A DNA stretch of 64,000 bases from Streptomyces gossypii (GCF_025165795.1 NZ_JAJAGO010000014.1:1-64000); one strand, 5' to 3'; shown: positions 17,431 to 25,637, numbered from the stretch's first letter. Made by a program: numbers and translations. Notes: generated by a model from the letters alone, not told the origin.

Positions 17431-18795
17431 TTGAGCAAGCACTACGTACTCAATCCGGCGACCGAGGAAACCGTCGCCACCGTCGCCGGGGCGACCCCGG
17501 CCGACGTCGACGCTGCCGTCGCACGCGCGGCCAAGGCCCAGGAAAACTGGGCGAGCGTCAGCCCCGGCGACCGGGCGCGGCTGCTGCGCCGCTTCGCCAC
17601 CGTCATCGACGACCACCTCGAGGAACTCGCGCAGCTCGAGGTCCGCGAAGCGGGCCACCCGATCGGCAACGCACGCGGGGAAGCGGGCAACGCCCGCGAC
17701 CTCTTCGCCTACGCGGCAGGCGGAGTCGAACGACTGAACGGCCAGCAGATCCCCGTGCCGGGTGGCCTGAACATCACCTTCCACGAACCCTTCGGCGTCG
17801 TCGCCGTCATCGCGCCGTGGAACTTCCCGATGCCGATCGCCGCCTGGGGCGTCGCGCCCGCGCTCGCCGCCGGCAACGCCGTCCTCCTCAAGCCCGCCGA
17901 GCTGACCCCGCTCACCGCGATCCGGCTGGCCGAGCTCGGCCTCGAAGCCGGGCTTCCCGAGGGCCTGTTCCAGGCCGTGCCCGGCGCCGGCCGCATCGCG
18001 GGCAACGCGCTCGTCGAACACCCCGGTGTCGCCAAGATCGTCTTCACCGGCTCGACCGGTGTCGGCAAGCAGATCATGGCCAAGTGCGCCGACCGCGTGA
18101 AGCGGCTGACCCTCGAACTCGGCGGCAAGAGTCCGAACATCATCTTCGCCGACGCCGACCTCGAGAAGGCCGCGGCCGCCACCCCCGGCTCCTTCCTCGA
18201 CAACACCGGCCAGGACTGCTGCGCCCGCAGCCGCATCCTCGTCCAGCGCAGCGTCTACGACCGCTACCTGGAACTCCTCGAGCCGGCCGTCACCTCCTTC
18301 CGCGCAGGCGACCCGACCGACCCGGCCACCCAGATGGGCCCGCTGATCTCCGCGGCCCAGCGGGAGACCGTACGGTCCTACGTCCCCGAGGACGCCCCCG
18401 TCGCCTTCCGCGGCGAGGCACCCGACGGCAAGGGCTTCTGGTACCCGGCGACCGTGCTCACCCCGCACTCCCCGGACCACCCGGCAGCCGTCGAGGAGAT
18501 CTTCGGTCCCGTCGCGGTCGTCCTCCCGTTCGAGGACGAGGCCGACGCCGTACGCCTGGCCAACGCCACCGAATACGGCCTGTCCGGCTCCATCTGGACC
18601 CGCGACGTCGGCCGCGCCCTCCGCGTCTCCAGTGCGGTCGCAGCAGGCAACCTCTCCGTCAACTCGCACAGCAGCGTCCGCTACTGGACCCCCTTCGGCG
18701 GCTACAAGCAGTCCGGCCTGGGCCGGGAGCTGGGCCCCGACGCCCTCGCGGCCTTCACCGAGACCAAGAACGTCTTCATCAGCACCGAGGACTGA
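17431..18795 (+). CDS. Aldehyde dehydrogenase of the gamma-glutamyl amine pathway
   Basis: 454-residue NAD(P)-dependent aldehyde dehydrogenase. Visible are the Rossmann-region PWNFPMPIAAW near 129-139, FTGSTGVGK near 205-213, the general base region LELGGKSPNI with its Glu, and the catalytic Cys in NTGQDCCARSR. It would oxidise an aldehyde to a carboxylate, here probably gamma-glutamyl-aminoacetaldehyde to gamma-glutamylglycine. The TTG at 17431 has GAGG five bases upstream and is in frame with the conserved N-terminus; no ATG fits. It is co-directional with the ligase and SDR genes. Family certain, substrate inferred. Confidence 0.88.
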   Translation: MSKHYVLNPATEETVATVAGATPADVDAAVARAAKAQENWASVSPGDRARLLRRFATVIDDHLEELAQLEVREAGHPIGNARGEAGNARDLFAYAAGGVERLNGQQIPVPGGLNITFHEPFGVVAVIAPWNFPMPIAAWGVAPALAAGNAVLLKPAELTPLTAIRLAELGLEAGLPEGLFQAVPGAGRIAGNALVEHPGVAKIVFTGSTGVGKQIMAKCADRVKRLTLELGGKSPNIIFADADLEKAAAATPGSFLDNTGQDCCARSRILVQRSVYDRYLELLEPAVTSFRAGDPTDPATQMGPLISAAQRETVRSYVPEDAPVAFRGEAPDGKGFWYPATVLTPHSPDHPAAVEEIFGPVAVVLPFEDEADAVRLANATEYGLSGSIWTRDVGRALRVSSAVAAGNLSVNSHSSVRYWTPFGGYKQSGLGRELGPDALAAFTETKNVFISTED

Positions 18796-18847
18796 CCGCT
18801 GACCCCCGGCTGTCCCGTTTCGCCCTTGTGAGAGAAAGGCCAGTCCC

Positions 18848-19660
18848 TTGACTGAGCAGAACCTCCCCTCGCCTCCGGCAGGGGGACCCTCTGTGTGCCG
18901 CCGCCTGGTCGGCCGTACCGCAGTCGTCACCGGAGCCGGCAGCGGCATCGGCCTCGCCACCGTCCGCCGCCTGGCCTCCGAGGGCGCGAACCTCGTGTGC
19001 GCCGACATCGACGCGACCACCGGCAAGGCCGCGGCCGCCGAGGTCGACGGCATCTTCGTCCAGGTCGACGTCACCGATCCCGAACAGGTCGAGGCGCTCT
19101 TCAAGACCGCCTACGACACCTACGGCTCGGTCGACATCGCCTTCAACAACGCCGGCATCTCGCCGCCCGAGGACGACTCCATCCTCACCACCGGCCTGGA
19201 GGCATGGAAGCGCGTCCAGGAGGTCAACCTGACCTCCGTCTATCTCTGCTGCAAGGCCGCGCTCCCCTACATGCAGCGCCAGGGCAAGGGCTCCATCATC
19301 AACACGGCCTCCTTCGTGGCCGTCATTGGCGCCGCCACCTCGCAGATCTCCTACACCGCGTCCAAGGGCGGCGTACTCGCCATGTCGCGCGAGCTCGGTG
19401 TGCAGTTCGCCCGCGAAGGCATCCGGGTCAACGCGCTGTGCCCGGGGCCGGTCAACACCCCGCTCCTGAAGGAGCTGTTCGCCAAGGACCCCGAGAAGGC
19501 CGAACGCCGCCTCGTGCACGTCCCCGCAGGCCGGTTCGCCGAGCCGGAGGAGATGGCCGCCGCCGTCGCCTTTCTGGCCAGCGACGACTCGTCCTTCGTC
19601 AACGCCGCCGACTTCCTCGTCGACGGCGGCATCGCGGGCGCGTACGTCACCCCACTCTGA
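18848..19660 (+). CDS. Short-chain dehydrogenase/reductase of the same cluster
   Basis: 270-residue classical SDR. NAD-binding TGAGSGIGLATV near residues 29-40, NNAGIS near 99-104, catalytic Ser followed by SYTASKGG (Tyr-x-x-x-Lys), and the PGPVNTPLL loop are all intact. As third gene of the ligase operon it could oxidise a gamma-glutamylated amino-alcohol to the aldehyde that the upstream enzyme then oxidises. That gives an alcohol-aldehyde-acid order absent from putrescine pathways, which need an amine oxidase instead. TTG start at 18848 with GAAAGG upstream. Role is inferred. Confidence 0.87.
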   Translation: MTEQNLPSPPAGGPSVCRRLVGRTAVVTGAGSGIGLATVRRLASEGANLVCADIDATTGKAAAAEVDGIFVQVDVTDPEQVEALFKTAYDTYGSVDIAFNNAGISPPEDDSILTTGLEAWKRVQEVNLTSVYLCCKAALPYMQRQGKGSIINTASFVAVIGAATSQISYTASKGGVLAMSRELGVQFAREGIRVNALCPGPVNTPLLKELFAKDPEKAERRLVHVPAGRFAEPEEMAAAVAFLASDDSSFVNAADFLVDGGIAGAYVTPL

Positions 19661-19700
19661 ACGATCAGCCGCGTCTGCCGTTTCAGCCACTCCTCAGGCA

Positions 19701-19726
19701 GCCGGGCCTCGCACGGCGCGCCCGGC
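19701..19726. terminator. Stem-loop between SDR and PH-like genes
   Basis: GCCGGGC (19701-19707) and GCCCGGC (19720-19726) with a 12-base loop, located between convergent genes 40 bases after the SDR stop. Confidence 0.4.
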
Positions 19727-19791
19727 CCGGCTGCCCCACACCGGCGATCGTGGACCGCACGGGTGGCGCCATGCCGCATCGCCGCCGCAGG

Positions 19792-20181
19792 TCAGAAGCG
19801 ACCGGAGATGAGTGAGTACAGGCGTTCCACGCTGCTCCTCGTGCCCGCATGGTCGCCGGCGAAGCCGCTCCGGGGATTCAGACGCAGCTTGCTGCCGTCG
19901 GCGCGACGGATGCGGATGTACGTATTGCCGGTGTAGGCGCCCTTCATGCGAACCTCCTGCGGGAGATCGGCCAACGCCACCTCGTCCAGCGGATCGGCCC
20001 AGAGAAGCCCCTTGTCCCGGATCGACCAGTAGGTGCTTTTGATCGCGAGAACGCGACGGTCGGTGACGCCGACGACGACACGGGAGAGGCCGGCACCTGT
20101 GTAGGCGGATACGGCTGCCCGCAGCTCCTCGTCCCCGGCGAGGCGAGCACGCACGACACGTTCGAGCTCGGAATCGCCCAT
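19792..20181 (-). CDS. Small PH-like domain protein
   Basis: 129-residue protein of mostly beta strands: an N-terminal helix ELERVVRARLAGDEELRAAVS, then LSRVVVGVTDRRVLAIKS, WSIRDKGLLWADPLDEVALADL and YIRIRRADGSKLRLN, followed by one C-terminal helix. The pattern of a VGVTDRR strand followed by a KLRL strand resembles bacterial PH / YokE-like domains that act as protein or lipid interaction modules. GGAGG lies five bases before the ATG at 20181, favouring it over ATG 20184. Role unknown. It ends the conserved block: an IS element begins 43 bases upstream of its start. Confidence 0.65.
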   Translation of the reverse strand: MGDSELERVVRARLAGDEELRAAVSAYTGAGLSRVVVGVTDRRVLAIKSTYWSIRDKGLLWADPLDEVALADLPQEVRMKGAYTGNTYIRIRRADGSKLRLNPRSGFAGDHAGTRSSVERLYSLISGRF

Positions 20182-20224
20182 CATGGCCTCCACATAAGAG
20201 AGTTGGACCGACGGATCAGCCTAG

Positions 20225-20250
20225 TACTCCAGCGCCGTAGATCGTGATCT
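20225..20250 (+). repeat. Left terminal inverted repeat of the IS701-type element
   Basis: Starts TACTCCAGCGCCGTAG and runs to GATCT. Compared with the right repeat it has two extra bases in the middle and otherwise matches throughout. It abuts the transposase stop codon, as usual for compact IS elements. Confidence 0.75.
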
Positions 20251-21456
20251 TCATGCTTGAGCGGCTTGTCGCCGGTAGTGGCTGGTCTGGGATCGAGCCT
20301 GGTGGCGGCGTCGCCAGACGGACCAGCGAAGCCGGTGGACAGGGTCAAAGGCGCGTTGGATGACAAGCGTGATGAACAGTCGTTGGATCTCGTAGGCCGC
20401 CAAGCCTTTGCCGGACTGGAAAAAGTCCTCGACCCGCCAACTTGATCCAGCGACGCGCACCAGGGTGGTCAGCGGCACTACGGCCGGCGAGTAGCAGCGG
20501 TAATATGCGAGTTCGCCGGTGCTGTGATTGCGGCGGATTAGCAACTGCCGGCTCCCGGGCTGGGGGCGGTGAGGCCGATGACGGCCCAGTCGTAGAAGCG
20601 GTGGCCCTTGGCTCCGGCTCCTGCGGATAGCTTCTGCCAGGCTCTCTTGGGCACCTTCCTGGCCAGCATGTCGGCGCGGAACTTCCCGGCGCCTGTGGTG
20701 ACTTCGTACGAGCAGGCCACCGCGAGGACGTAGCCGGTGCCACGTTCCTCCAGCGCGGCGCGCAGCCTCGGGTTGCCGCCGTAGACCTCGTCTCCCGCGA
20801 CCCAGGCGGCCCGGTGGCCGGCGTCGAGGAATCGGGTGACCATGCGAGCGGCCAGCTCCGGCTTGGTCGCGAACTCCGTCTTGTCGCCAAGGCCGGCTGC
20901 CCGGCAGCGGTCGGGGTCGGAGGTCCAGGAACGCGGAACGTACAGTTCCCGGTCCGCCGCGGCGTGCCCGCGGCGGCCGGCGTAGACCAGATAGACGGCG
21001 ACCTGGGCGTTCTCGATCCTGCCCGCGGTGCCGGTGTACTGCCGCTGAGCACCGACAGTGTCGGTGCCCTTCTTCACGTCGCCGGTCTCGTCGACAACCA
21101 GGACTGCCTCGTCGTCGTGCAAATGCTCGACCACGTAGGCGCGCACGTCGTCGCGGACCTGGTCGGCGTCCCACTTGGCCCGCCCGAGCAGGTGCTGCAT
21201 GCCGTCCGGGGTTTTTGTCCCCGGCCCACTCGGCGATGGTCCAGCAGTTCTTGCGCGGCAGGTCGGACAGCCGGCCGAGTACCAACTTCCGGGCCCGGTG
21301 CCGGGATTCCACCCGCGTGCACCGTCCCGCTATCCGGCTCATCAGGCCCTCGAACGCTTCCTGCCAGCGGGCAGGGTCTACGCTGTGACCTGCGGCCACC
21401 GCATGATCGTTTGTCTTCACACACCGATGATCAACGGTGGCCGCGCCCGTCTCCAC
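20251..21456 (-). pseudogene. Broken IS701-family transposase
   Basis: DDE transposase in three pieces. The N-terminal part (about 21210-21411) reads DPARWQEAF to TIAEWAGDKNP. A +1 shift near 21215 leads into DGMQHLLGRAKWDAD and the core with VVDETGDVKKG (first Asp) and WVAGDEVYGG (second Asp), which stops at 20538. A compensating shift near 20545 returns to QLLIRRNHSTGELAYY and WRVEDFFQSGKGLA (Glu). Then roughly 50-70 residues of the normal protein are missing before EIQRLFITLVIQ and the terminal WRRRHQARSQTSHYRR. Two opposite frameshifts plus a deletion mean loss of function rather than programmed frameshifting. Confidence 0.82.
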
Positions 21457-21508
21457 AACGCGTCAGGGCCGCGCAGCGTCTGCCTGCCGTCCTGTATTTG
21501 GAGGACTT

Positions 21509-21913
21509 GTGCAACGTGGCGAAGTCTGGTGGGTTCAGTTCGACGAGCGGAGGTTGGTCGTACTGCTGTCGGGAGAGGACACGTCCGGGATCCGGGTGAT
21601 GCAGGTCGTTGCTCCGGCGGGCGTCGACATCAGCGGTCTGGGCATCGAAGTGATGGTGGGCGCCGGTGAAGGACTGCCGTTCGAAGGCGTGCTGCGGCTC
21701 GCGTTCCCGCGTCCAGGCTTCACCCCGTGCACGTGGCTGACCACTGTGTCCCGGGACGACCTGATAGAGCGGGAGGCCGTCCTGTCCTCCCTGAAGCTCA
21801 GCGAGATTGACGACGCCCTCCGACTCGCCGAACAAGCGCACGAGCGTACCCCGGCAACGGCCGCGAAGCTCAGCGAGATACGGGACGCCCTCCGTCTCGG
21901 TGAACTCGGGTAG
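21509..21913 (+). CDS. PemK/MazF-like protein inside the IS element
   Basis: 134-residue protein opening with VQRGEVWWVQFDERRLVVLLS, the typical first strands of MazF/PemK endoribonuclease toxins. Later CTWLTTVSRDDLIER matches the MazF stretch that fixes the active site, and the usual final helix is present as KLSEIDDALRLAE. That helix is repeated 23 residues later as KLSEIRDALRLGE. The GTG at 21509 has GGAGG four to five bases upstream. No antitoxin ORF precedes it: the transposase start lies divergently upstream. It may be a passenger stabilising the element or only a MazF-fold protein without toxicity. Family likely, activity unknown. Confidence 0.68.
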   Translation: MQRGEVWWVQFDERRLVVLLSGEDTSGIRVMQVVAPAGVDISGLGIEVMVGAGEGLPFEGVLRLAFPRPGFTPCTWLTTVSRDDLIEREAVLSSLKLSEIDDALRLAEQAHERTPATAAKLSEIRDALRLGELG

Positions 21914-21996
21914 ACGAAGAAGGAGCCGACGCCCGTGACGGCGTGGGCGATCTCGGGCGAGATGATCCACGCTGGCCTCGGCGCCCCTCACCACCG

Positions 21997-22020
21997 AGAT
22001 CACGATCTACGGCTGGAGTA
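21997..22020 (-). repeat. Right terminal inverted repeat of the IS701-type element
   Basis: AGATCACGATCTACGG followed by CTGGAGTA is the reverse complement of the left end apart from a two-base gap. It lies 84 bases after the PemK-like stop codon, so that gene is inside the element. Confidence 0.75.
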
Positions 22021-22432
22021 CCAGTACTCCAGCGGTAGTTCGCTATCGTCCCTGGTCAGGGGCTTGCTATTGAGTCTAGTTGACCGACGGTGCGTCATGT
22101 TGTGGCAGTTCGTGACTACCGCTGGATCACTAGTGGCTTCTGGGCCGCCCTGGCCGCATGGATGGCCATCGAAAGGGCCACGCGCATGGCTGCGTTCGGC
22201 AGGTCACAGTCGTCGATCAGAGCGGTGGCGGGGCCACCGGCGCGCGGGCTGGCACGGCTGAGCATGAGGCGGGGCGGAGGGCGGTGACCAGGTCGGCGGC
22301 TCGTACGCTGGGTCAGCGTACGGGTGCACAGGGTGGACAGTTGGTGTGACCGACTGTGACGATCTGCGAGTTGGATGTGAAAGGCGGGGCGGGTTTGCCT
22401 GACCCTGAGCGTCCTGCTCAGCGCCTCAGGCG
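22021..22432. other. Gap right of the IS element
   Basis: 412 bases with no credible gene. It begins with a second, reversed copy of the element's outermost bases (TACTCCAGCGGTAG at 22025) and contains a 12-base inverted repeat pair, suggesting debris of a related insertion. Confidence 0.45.
22028..22126. repeat. Inverted repeat pair next to the IS element
   Basis: TCCAGCGGTAGT at 22028-22039 and its exact complement ACTACCGCTGGA at 22115-22126, 75 bases apart. The left copy resembles the IS701-type terminal repeat. The unit is too short to code for anything and could be a small non-autonomous element or an IS end relic. Confidence 0.4.
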
Positions 22433-23167
22433 CTACGCGGTGGCCTGCGGAGTCATCGACTCGGGGTGGAACTGCTCGACGCGGTCGCGCTTGGTGTACA
22501 TGTTCCAGTAGTCCTCTGCGAGGTCGTCCGGGTCGGCGACCGGGAACTGCGGACCGTCGGCCGAGTCGAAGGCGGCCTGGGCCGCGGCGGACACCTCACT
22601 GCGGGCGATCAGGGACGCGATGGTCAGGGCGCCGGCGTAGATACCCGTGTCAGCCAGCTCGGCGTTGAGGGAGTACAGGTAATTGCGGGTGGCCGACATC
22701 ACCGGCCCCAGACCGCTGAGGTGGGGCATGGGTTGCGCCGCTGAGTAGCCCTGAGCCAGCAGGAAGGCGCCCTCGCCGCGCTCGGTCCACTCCGGCAGCA
22801 CGGCGCGGACCACCTCGACCGGGGTGAACAGCAGCAGCGGGGTCAGGCCCTCCAGGATGGCCGCGTCCAGCTCGGTGGCCGGGGTGAAGCCCTGGTCGCC
22901 GCTGATCGGCCCGTACTCGACCACGTCGATCCGGCCGAAGCGCTCACGGATCGCCCCGACGAGAGCGGGCACCCCGGCGGGCTTGGAAAGGTCGGCGGAG
23001 AACGCGACCGCCTCAATGCCTTCACCGGCGAGCACCTCGACGAGGGCGTCCAGCCGGTCCTTGCGGCGGGCCACCAGCGCAACCCGGAAGCCTTCGTGCC
23101 CGAAGCGGCGGGCCACGGACACACCCAGACCGGTACCAGCACCGAAGACGGCGATCACCTTGGACAT
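22433..23167 (-). CDS. Atypical short-chain dehydrogenase lacking the Tyr-Lys pair
   Basis: 244-residue SDR-fold protein. The cofactor loop FGAGTGLGVSVARR near 8-21 and ARRKDRLD near 32-39 are normal and suggest NADP binding. Where classical members have Tyr-x-x-x-Lys it reads VMSATRNYLYSL, so Tyr is replaced by Met and Lys by Arg. The NAG motif is also missing (EYGPIS instead). It may bind a nucleotide without oxidoreductase chemistry, or use another residue. It is divergent from a TetR gene across 152 bases holding two operator-like palindromes, one of which would overlap its promoter, so it is probably that regulator's target. Confidence 0.8.
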   Translation of the reverse strand: MSKVIAVFGAGTGLGVSVARRFGHEGFRVALVARRKDRLDALVEVLAGEGIEAVAFSADLSKPAGVPALVGAIRERFGRIDVVEYGPISGDQGFTPATELDAAILEGLTPLLLFTPVEVVRAVLPEWTERGEGAFLLAQGYSAAQPMPHLSGLGPVMSATRNYLYSLNAELADTGIYAGALTIASLIARSEVSAAAQAAFDSADGPQFPVADPDDLAEDYWNMYTKRDRVEQFHPESMTPQATA

Positions 23168-23195
23168 GGGACTGCTCCTTGCCGTAACAGCATTC

Positions 23196-23254
23196 TTGAC
23201 CCTGGGGTCAACTTACGCGGTCGACGTTAACATGCAACTTGGTCCATGGGTCAA
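23196..23254. promoter_or_regulatory. Twin TetR operators between SDR and tetR
   Basis: TTGACCC-TG-GGGTCAA at 23196-23211 is a perfect dyad. TTGGTCC-AT-GGGTCAA at 23239-23254 is a copy with one arm mismatch. Their centres are 43 bases apart, about four helical turns. Placed between two divergent genes, one a TetR regulator, they very likely are its operators. Confidence 0.75.
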
Positions 23255-23319
23255 GTTAATCTGGTGGGGGGGAATGCGACCATGGAGGCCGCAACGCCGG
23301 AGCCAGGAGGAACGACCTG

Positions 23320-23952
23320 ATGCGGGCCGACGCGCAACGGAACGCGGAGAAACTGCGGGCAGCCGCCGCCGAGCTCTTCCAGGAGCGCGGCCTCAAGGTG
23401 CCCCTGAAAGAAATCGCCCGCCGGGCCGGCGTCAGCCACGGCACCCTCTACAACCTCTTCGGCACACGCGAGGCGCTCATCGACGAAGTGGTGGCCGGCC
23501 TGGCCGCAGACCGTCTCGGCGAAGCCGCCGAGCACGCCCTGTCCTTCGAGGAGGCCGGGGAGGGATTCGCGTACTACGCAGAGAGGGTCTGTGAACTGCA
23601 GGCCACCGATCCCGCGGTCGCCGACGTCGTCAGCGGACGCTATCCGGCTGCCGAGTGCCTGATGGCTATCTGCGGCCGGGCGCAGGACGCCGCCACACGG
23701 ATCATCGAGCGAGCCCGGCTGGCCGGCGCTATCCGTCCGGACTTCACCGGCGAGGACCTCCTGCTCTTCTTCGGCACCAACGCTCTGCTCGCTCGCGCGG
23801 TCGCGGACACTGCGCCGGACGCCTGGCGCCGCCAAGTCGCCTTCTTGCTTGACGGACTGAGCGCGGAAACATCGCAAGGGCCGCTTTCCGTCGCCCCGCT
23901 GACCCCGCAGCAGATGTACGACGTGATGGGCAGGCTCGCCGGCGCGCCGTAG
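23320..23952 (+). CDS. TetR/AcrR-family regulator
   Basis: 210-residue repressor. Helix-turn-helix at about 25-50: VPLKEIARRAGVSHGTLYNL, then FGTREALIDEV. The ligand-binding C-terminal domain follows with no recognisable specific signature. ATG at 23320 with AGGAGG ten bases upstream. It faces the SDR gene across two TTGACCC/GGGTCAA dyads, so repression of both genes is expected. Ligand unknown. Confidence 0.9.
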   Translation: MRADAQRNAEKLRAAAAELFQERGLKVPLKEIARRAGVSHGTLYNLFGTREALIDEVVAGLAADRLGEAAEHALSFEEAGEGFAYYAERVCELQATDPAVADVVSGRYPAAECLMAICGRAQDAATRIIERARLAGAIRPDFTGEDLLLFFGTNALLARAVADTAPDAWRRQVAFLLDGLSAETSQGPLSVAPLTPQQMYDVMGRLAGAP

Positions 23953-23955
23953 CAG

Positions 23956-24333
23956 GTGCGGACGCCTCAGGGAGCGGAAGGACGTCTCACCCCTCTCTTG
24001 CCCTTCGTCCCGCCGAGCAGCTTCTGGCCGGGAACATCGCTGCCGGACGCCTGGTCGACCGCCACGACTCCATCCGCGTCCCTGGCCGGTGCGCTCGCCC
24101 TCGCGGCCGTCACCCTGGCGCAAGACCGGCTCGGGCTGGACCCCGCCGCACTGGGGCTGGTGGCCGCCGGAATCACCGCCCTGACGCTCCTCTGGCATCT
24201 GGGAACCACGCGTCGGCCCGCCGCGCGCGGCCCCGTGCCGGCGGCCACGTCACCAGCACACCGCCCGGTCAGCCGGGTCGGCCAGGCCCAGGAGGAACCG
24301 CCTTGGCCCAGCGGATCCCGCGAGTCGCGATGA
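23956..24333 (+). CDS. Small hydrophobic ORF, possibly a transporter remnant
   Basis: 125-codon frame starting GTG three bases after the TetR stop. Residues 40-85 form two plausible membrane helices (ASLAGALALAAVTLAQ and ALGLVAAGITALTLLWHL), resembling the last helices of an MFS transporter. The first 35 and last 40 residues look unstructured. It could be the tail of a deleted efflux gene once controlled by the TetR protein, or not a gene at all. Confidence 0.3.
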   Translation: MRTPQGAEGRLTPLLPFVPPSSFWPGTSLPDAWSTATTPSASLAGALALAAVTLAQDRLGLDPAALGLVAAGITALTLLWHLGTTRRPAARGPVPAATSPAHRPVSRVGQAQEEPPWPSGSRESR

Positions 24334-24388
24334 GTTCTGCGGCGTCCGGCGGTCGTACTGTCGAACCCGATACCGAGGAGGCATTCGG

Positions 24389-24952
24389 ATGCGCAGCGTG
24401 ACCTACTCGATGTCCGTGTCGCTGGACGGCTACATCGTCGGGCCGGACGGCGACTTCGACTGGACGGTGCCCGACGAGGAGGTCTTCCGCTTCTGGATCG
24501 ACGAGATCCGAGAGGTGGGCGTCCATCTGCTGGGACGACGGCTGTACGAGACGATGCTGTACTGGGAGACCGCCGACCAGGACCCCTCGCTCGACGACTC
24601 AATGCGCGAGTGGACCTCGCTCTGGAAGCCGCTCCCGAAGGTGGTGTTCTCCACCACCCTGCCGGCGGTGCGGGGCAACGCCCGCCTGGCATCCGGCAGC
24701 CCGGCGGAGGAGATCGAGCGGTTGCGGGCCGAGCCGGGGGAGGGCGACATCGCGATCGGCGGCGCCACCCTCGCCGCCGAGGCGGCTGCGTCGGGCCTGA
24801 TCGACGAGTACCGGGCCATGGTCTACCCGGTGCTGGTCGGCGGTGGCATTCCGTTCTTTCCCCGGCGCGAGCGCCGGGTGGATCTCGAACTCGCCGAGAC
24901 CCGCACCTTCGGGTCAGGAGTCGTCTACCTCCGCCACCGCGTGGTGCGTTAG
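24389..24952 (+). CDS. DHFR/RibD C-terminal-like reductase family protein
   Basis: 187-residue protein of the family that resembles the RibD C-terminal domain and dihydrofolate reductase. The N-terminus TYSMSVSLDGYIVGPDGDFDW, then LLGRRLYETMLYWE near 50-63, KVVFSTTLP near 84-92, IAIGGATLAAEA and the C-terminal DLELAETRTFGSGVVYLRHR are family hallmarks. Such proteins bind NADPH; substrates are mostly unknown. ATG at 24389 with GAGGAG upstream. Two relatives occur in this window, at 31328 and at the right edge. It converges with the acetyltransferase gene, nine bases apart. Confidence 0.88.
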   Translation: MRSVTYSMSVSLDGYIVGPDGDFDWTVPDEEVFRFWIDEIREVGVHLLGRRLYETMLYWETADQDPSLDDSMREWTSLWKPLPKVVFSTTLPAVRGNARLASGSPAEEIERLRAEPGEGDIAIGGATLAAEAAASGLIDEYRAMVYPVLVGGGIPFFPRRERRVDLELAETRTFGSGVVYLRHRVVR

Positions 24953-24961
24953 GCGGCGGTC

Positions 24962-25501
24962 CTATGCGGCGGCCAGCCGCTTCGCGTAGCGCACCTCCGG
25001 CACCGGGACGCCCTGCACGTCGTACGACTCCTCTGCGCCGTCCGGGTGGAAGCCCGCCCGTTCGTAGAAGCGGCGGGCGCGCGCGTTGCCTTTCACCACC
25101 CACAGGAGGACGCGCGGAAAGGAGCGTGCCTCCGCCTGCCGGAGGCAGACGTCCATCAGCGCGCGCCCGGTGCCGGTGCCGATCGATTCCGGGTGCACAT
25201 AGAGGGCGTACACCTCCCCGTCCGAGGTGAAGGGGCGCCCGGCGGGCGGAAGGTCGCCTTCCCGGTACGGACCGAGCGCCGCCCAGCCGGTGATCCGGCC
25301 CGCCGTGTCCTCCGCGACGAAGTTGCTGATCACCTCGCGCGTCCGGGTGAATGCCCGCCGCCGCTCCCCGGCGTCCCCCTCCGAGGAGAGGGAGTCCAGA
25401 TACTCCTGCGGCATCAGCCCGGCGTACGCGTGCTGCCAGCCTCGGACCCGCACCGCCGCCACGGCCCCGACGTCCGCCTCCGTCATCTCCCGTATCCGCA
25501 T
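24962..25501 (-). CDS. GNAT-family N-acetyltransferase
   Basis: 179-residue acetyltransferase that would move an acetyl group from acetyl-CoA to an amine. The fold is clear: IREMTEADVGAVAAVRVRGW at the start, VYALYVHPESIGTGTGRALMD near 94-114 with the Q/R-x-x-G-x-G/A acetyl-CoA loop, and the C-terminal ARRFYERAGFHPDG. The PEYLDSL-type stretch near residue 36 is common in the PhnO/YjgM-like group. Substrate unknown. ATG at 25501. Confidence 0.88.
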   Translation of the reverse strand: MRIREMTEADVGAVAAVRVRGWQHAYAGLMPQEYLDSLSSEGDAGERRRAFTRTREVISNFVAEDTAGRITGWAALGPYREGDLPPAGRPFTSDGEVYALYVHPESIGTGTGRALMDVCLRQAEARSFPRVLLWVVKGNARARRFYERAGFHPDGAEESYDVQGVPVPEVRYAKRLAAA

Positions 25502-25637
25502 CGCGTGATGTTCTCAGTCGCGCAGCCGCCACGGAAAGCGATATCGGGCATGTCACGCACCGTGCGGGTTCCGTGAACGGACGGTCGTCCTCCGGACGGG
25601 AGTAAGGTTTGCGGGTGGGAGTACACCAAGCGAGGGA

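Larger units (their letters stand above)
20225..22020. mobile_element. Decayed IS701-type element carrying a PemK/MazF-like gene
   Basis: 1.8-kb element bounded by near-identical terminal inverted repeats (20225-20250 and 21997-22020). A minus-strand transposase remnant reaches to one base from the left repeat, and a plus-strand toxin-like gene lies between the transposase start and the right repeat. The flanking bases CTAG on the left and CCAG on the right resemble the four-base YTAR duplication known for IS701, with one change. The transposase has two frameshifts and an internal deletion, so the copy is immobile by itself. Confidence 0.75.

Noticed and set aside
20251..21456. Programmed ribosomal frameshifting in the IS701-type transposase at CAAAAACCCC
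   Set aside because: The needed shift is +1, followed later by an opposite shift, and the C-terminal region has an internal deletion. Decay explains all three.
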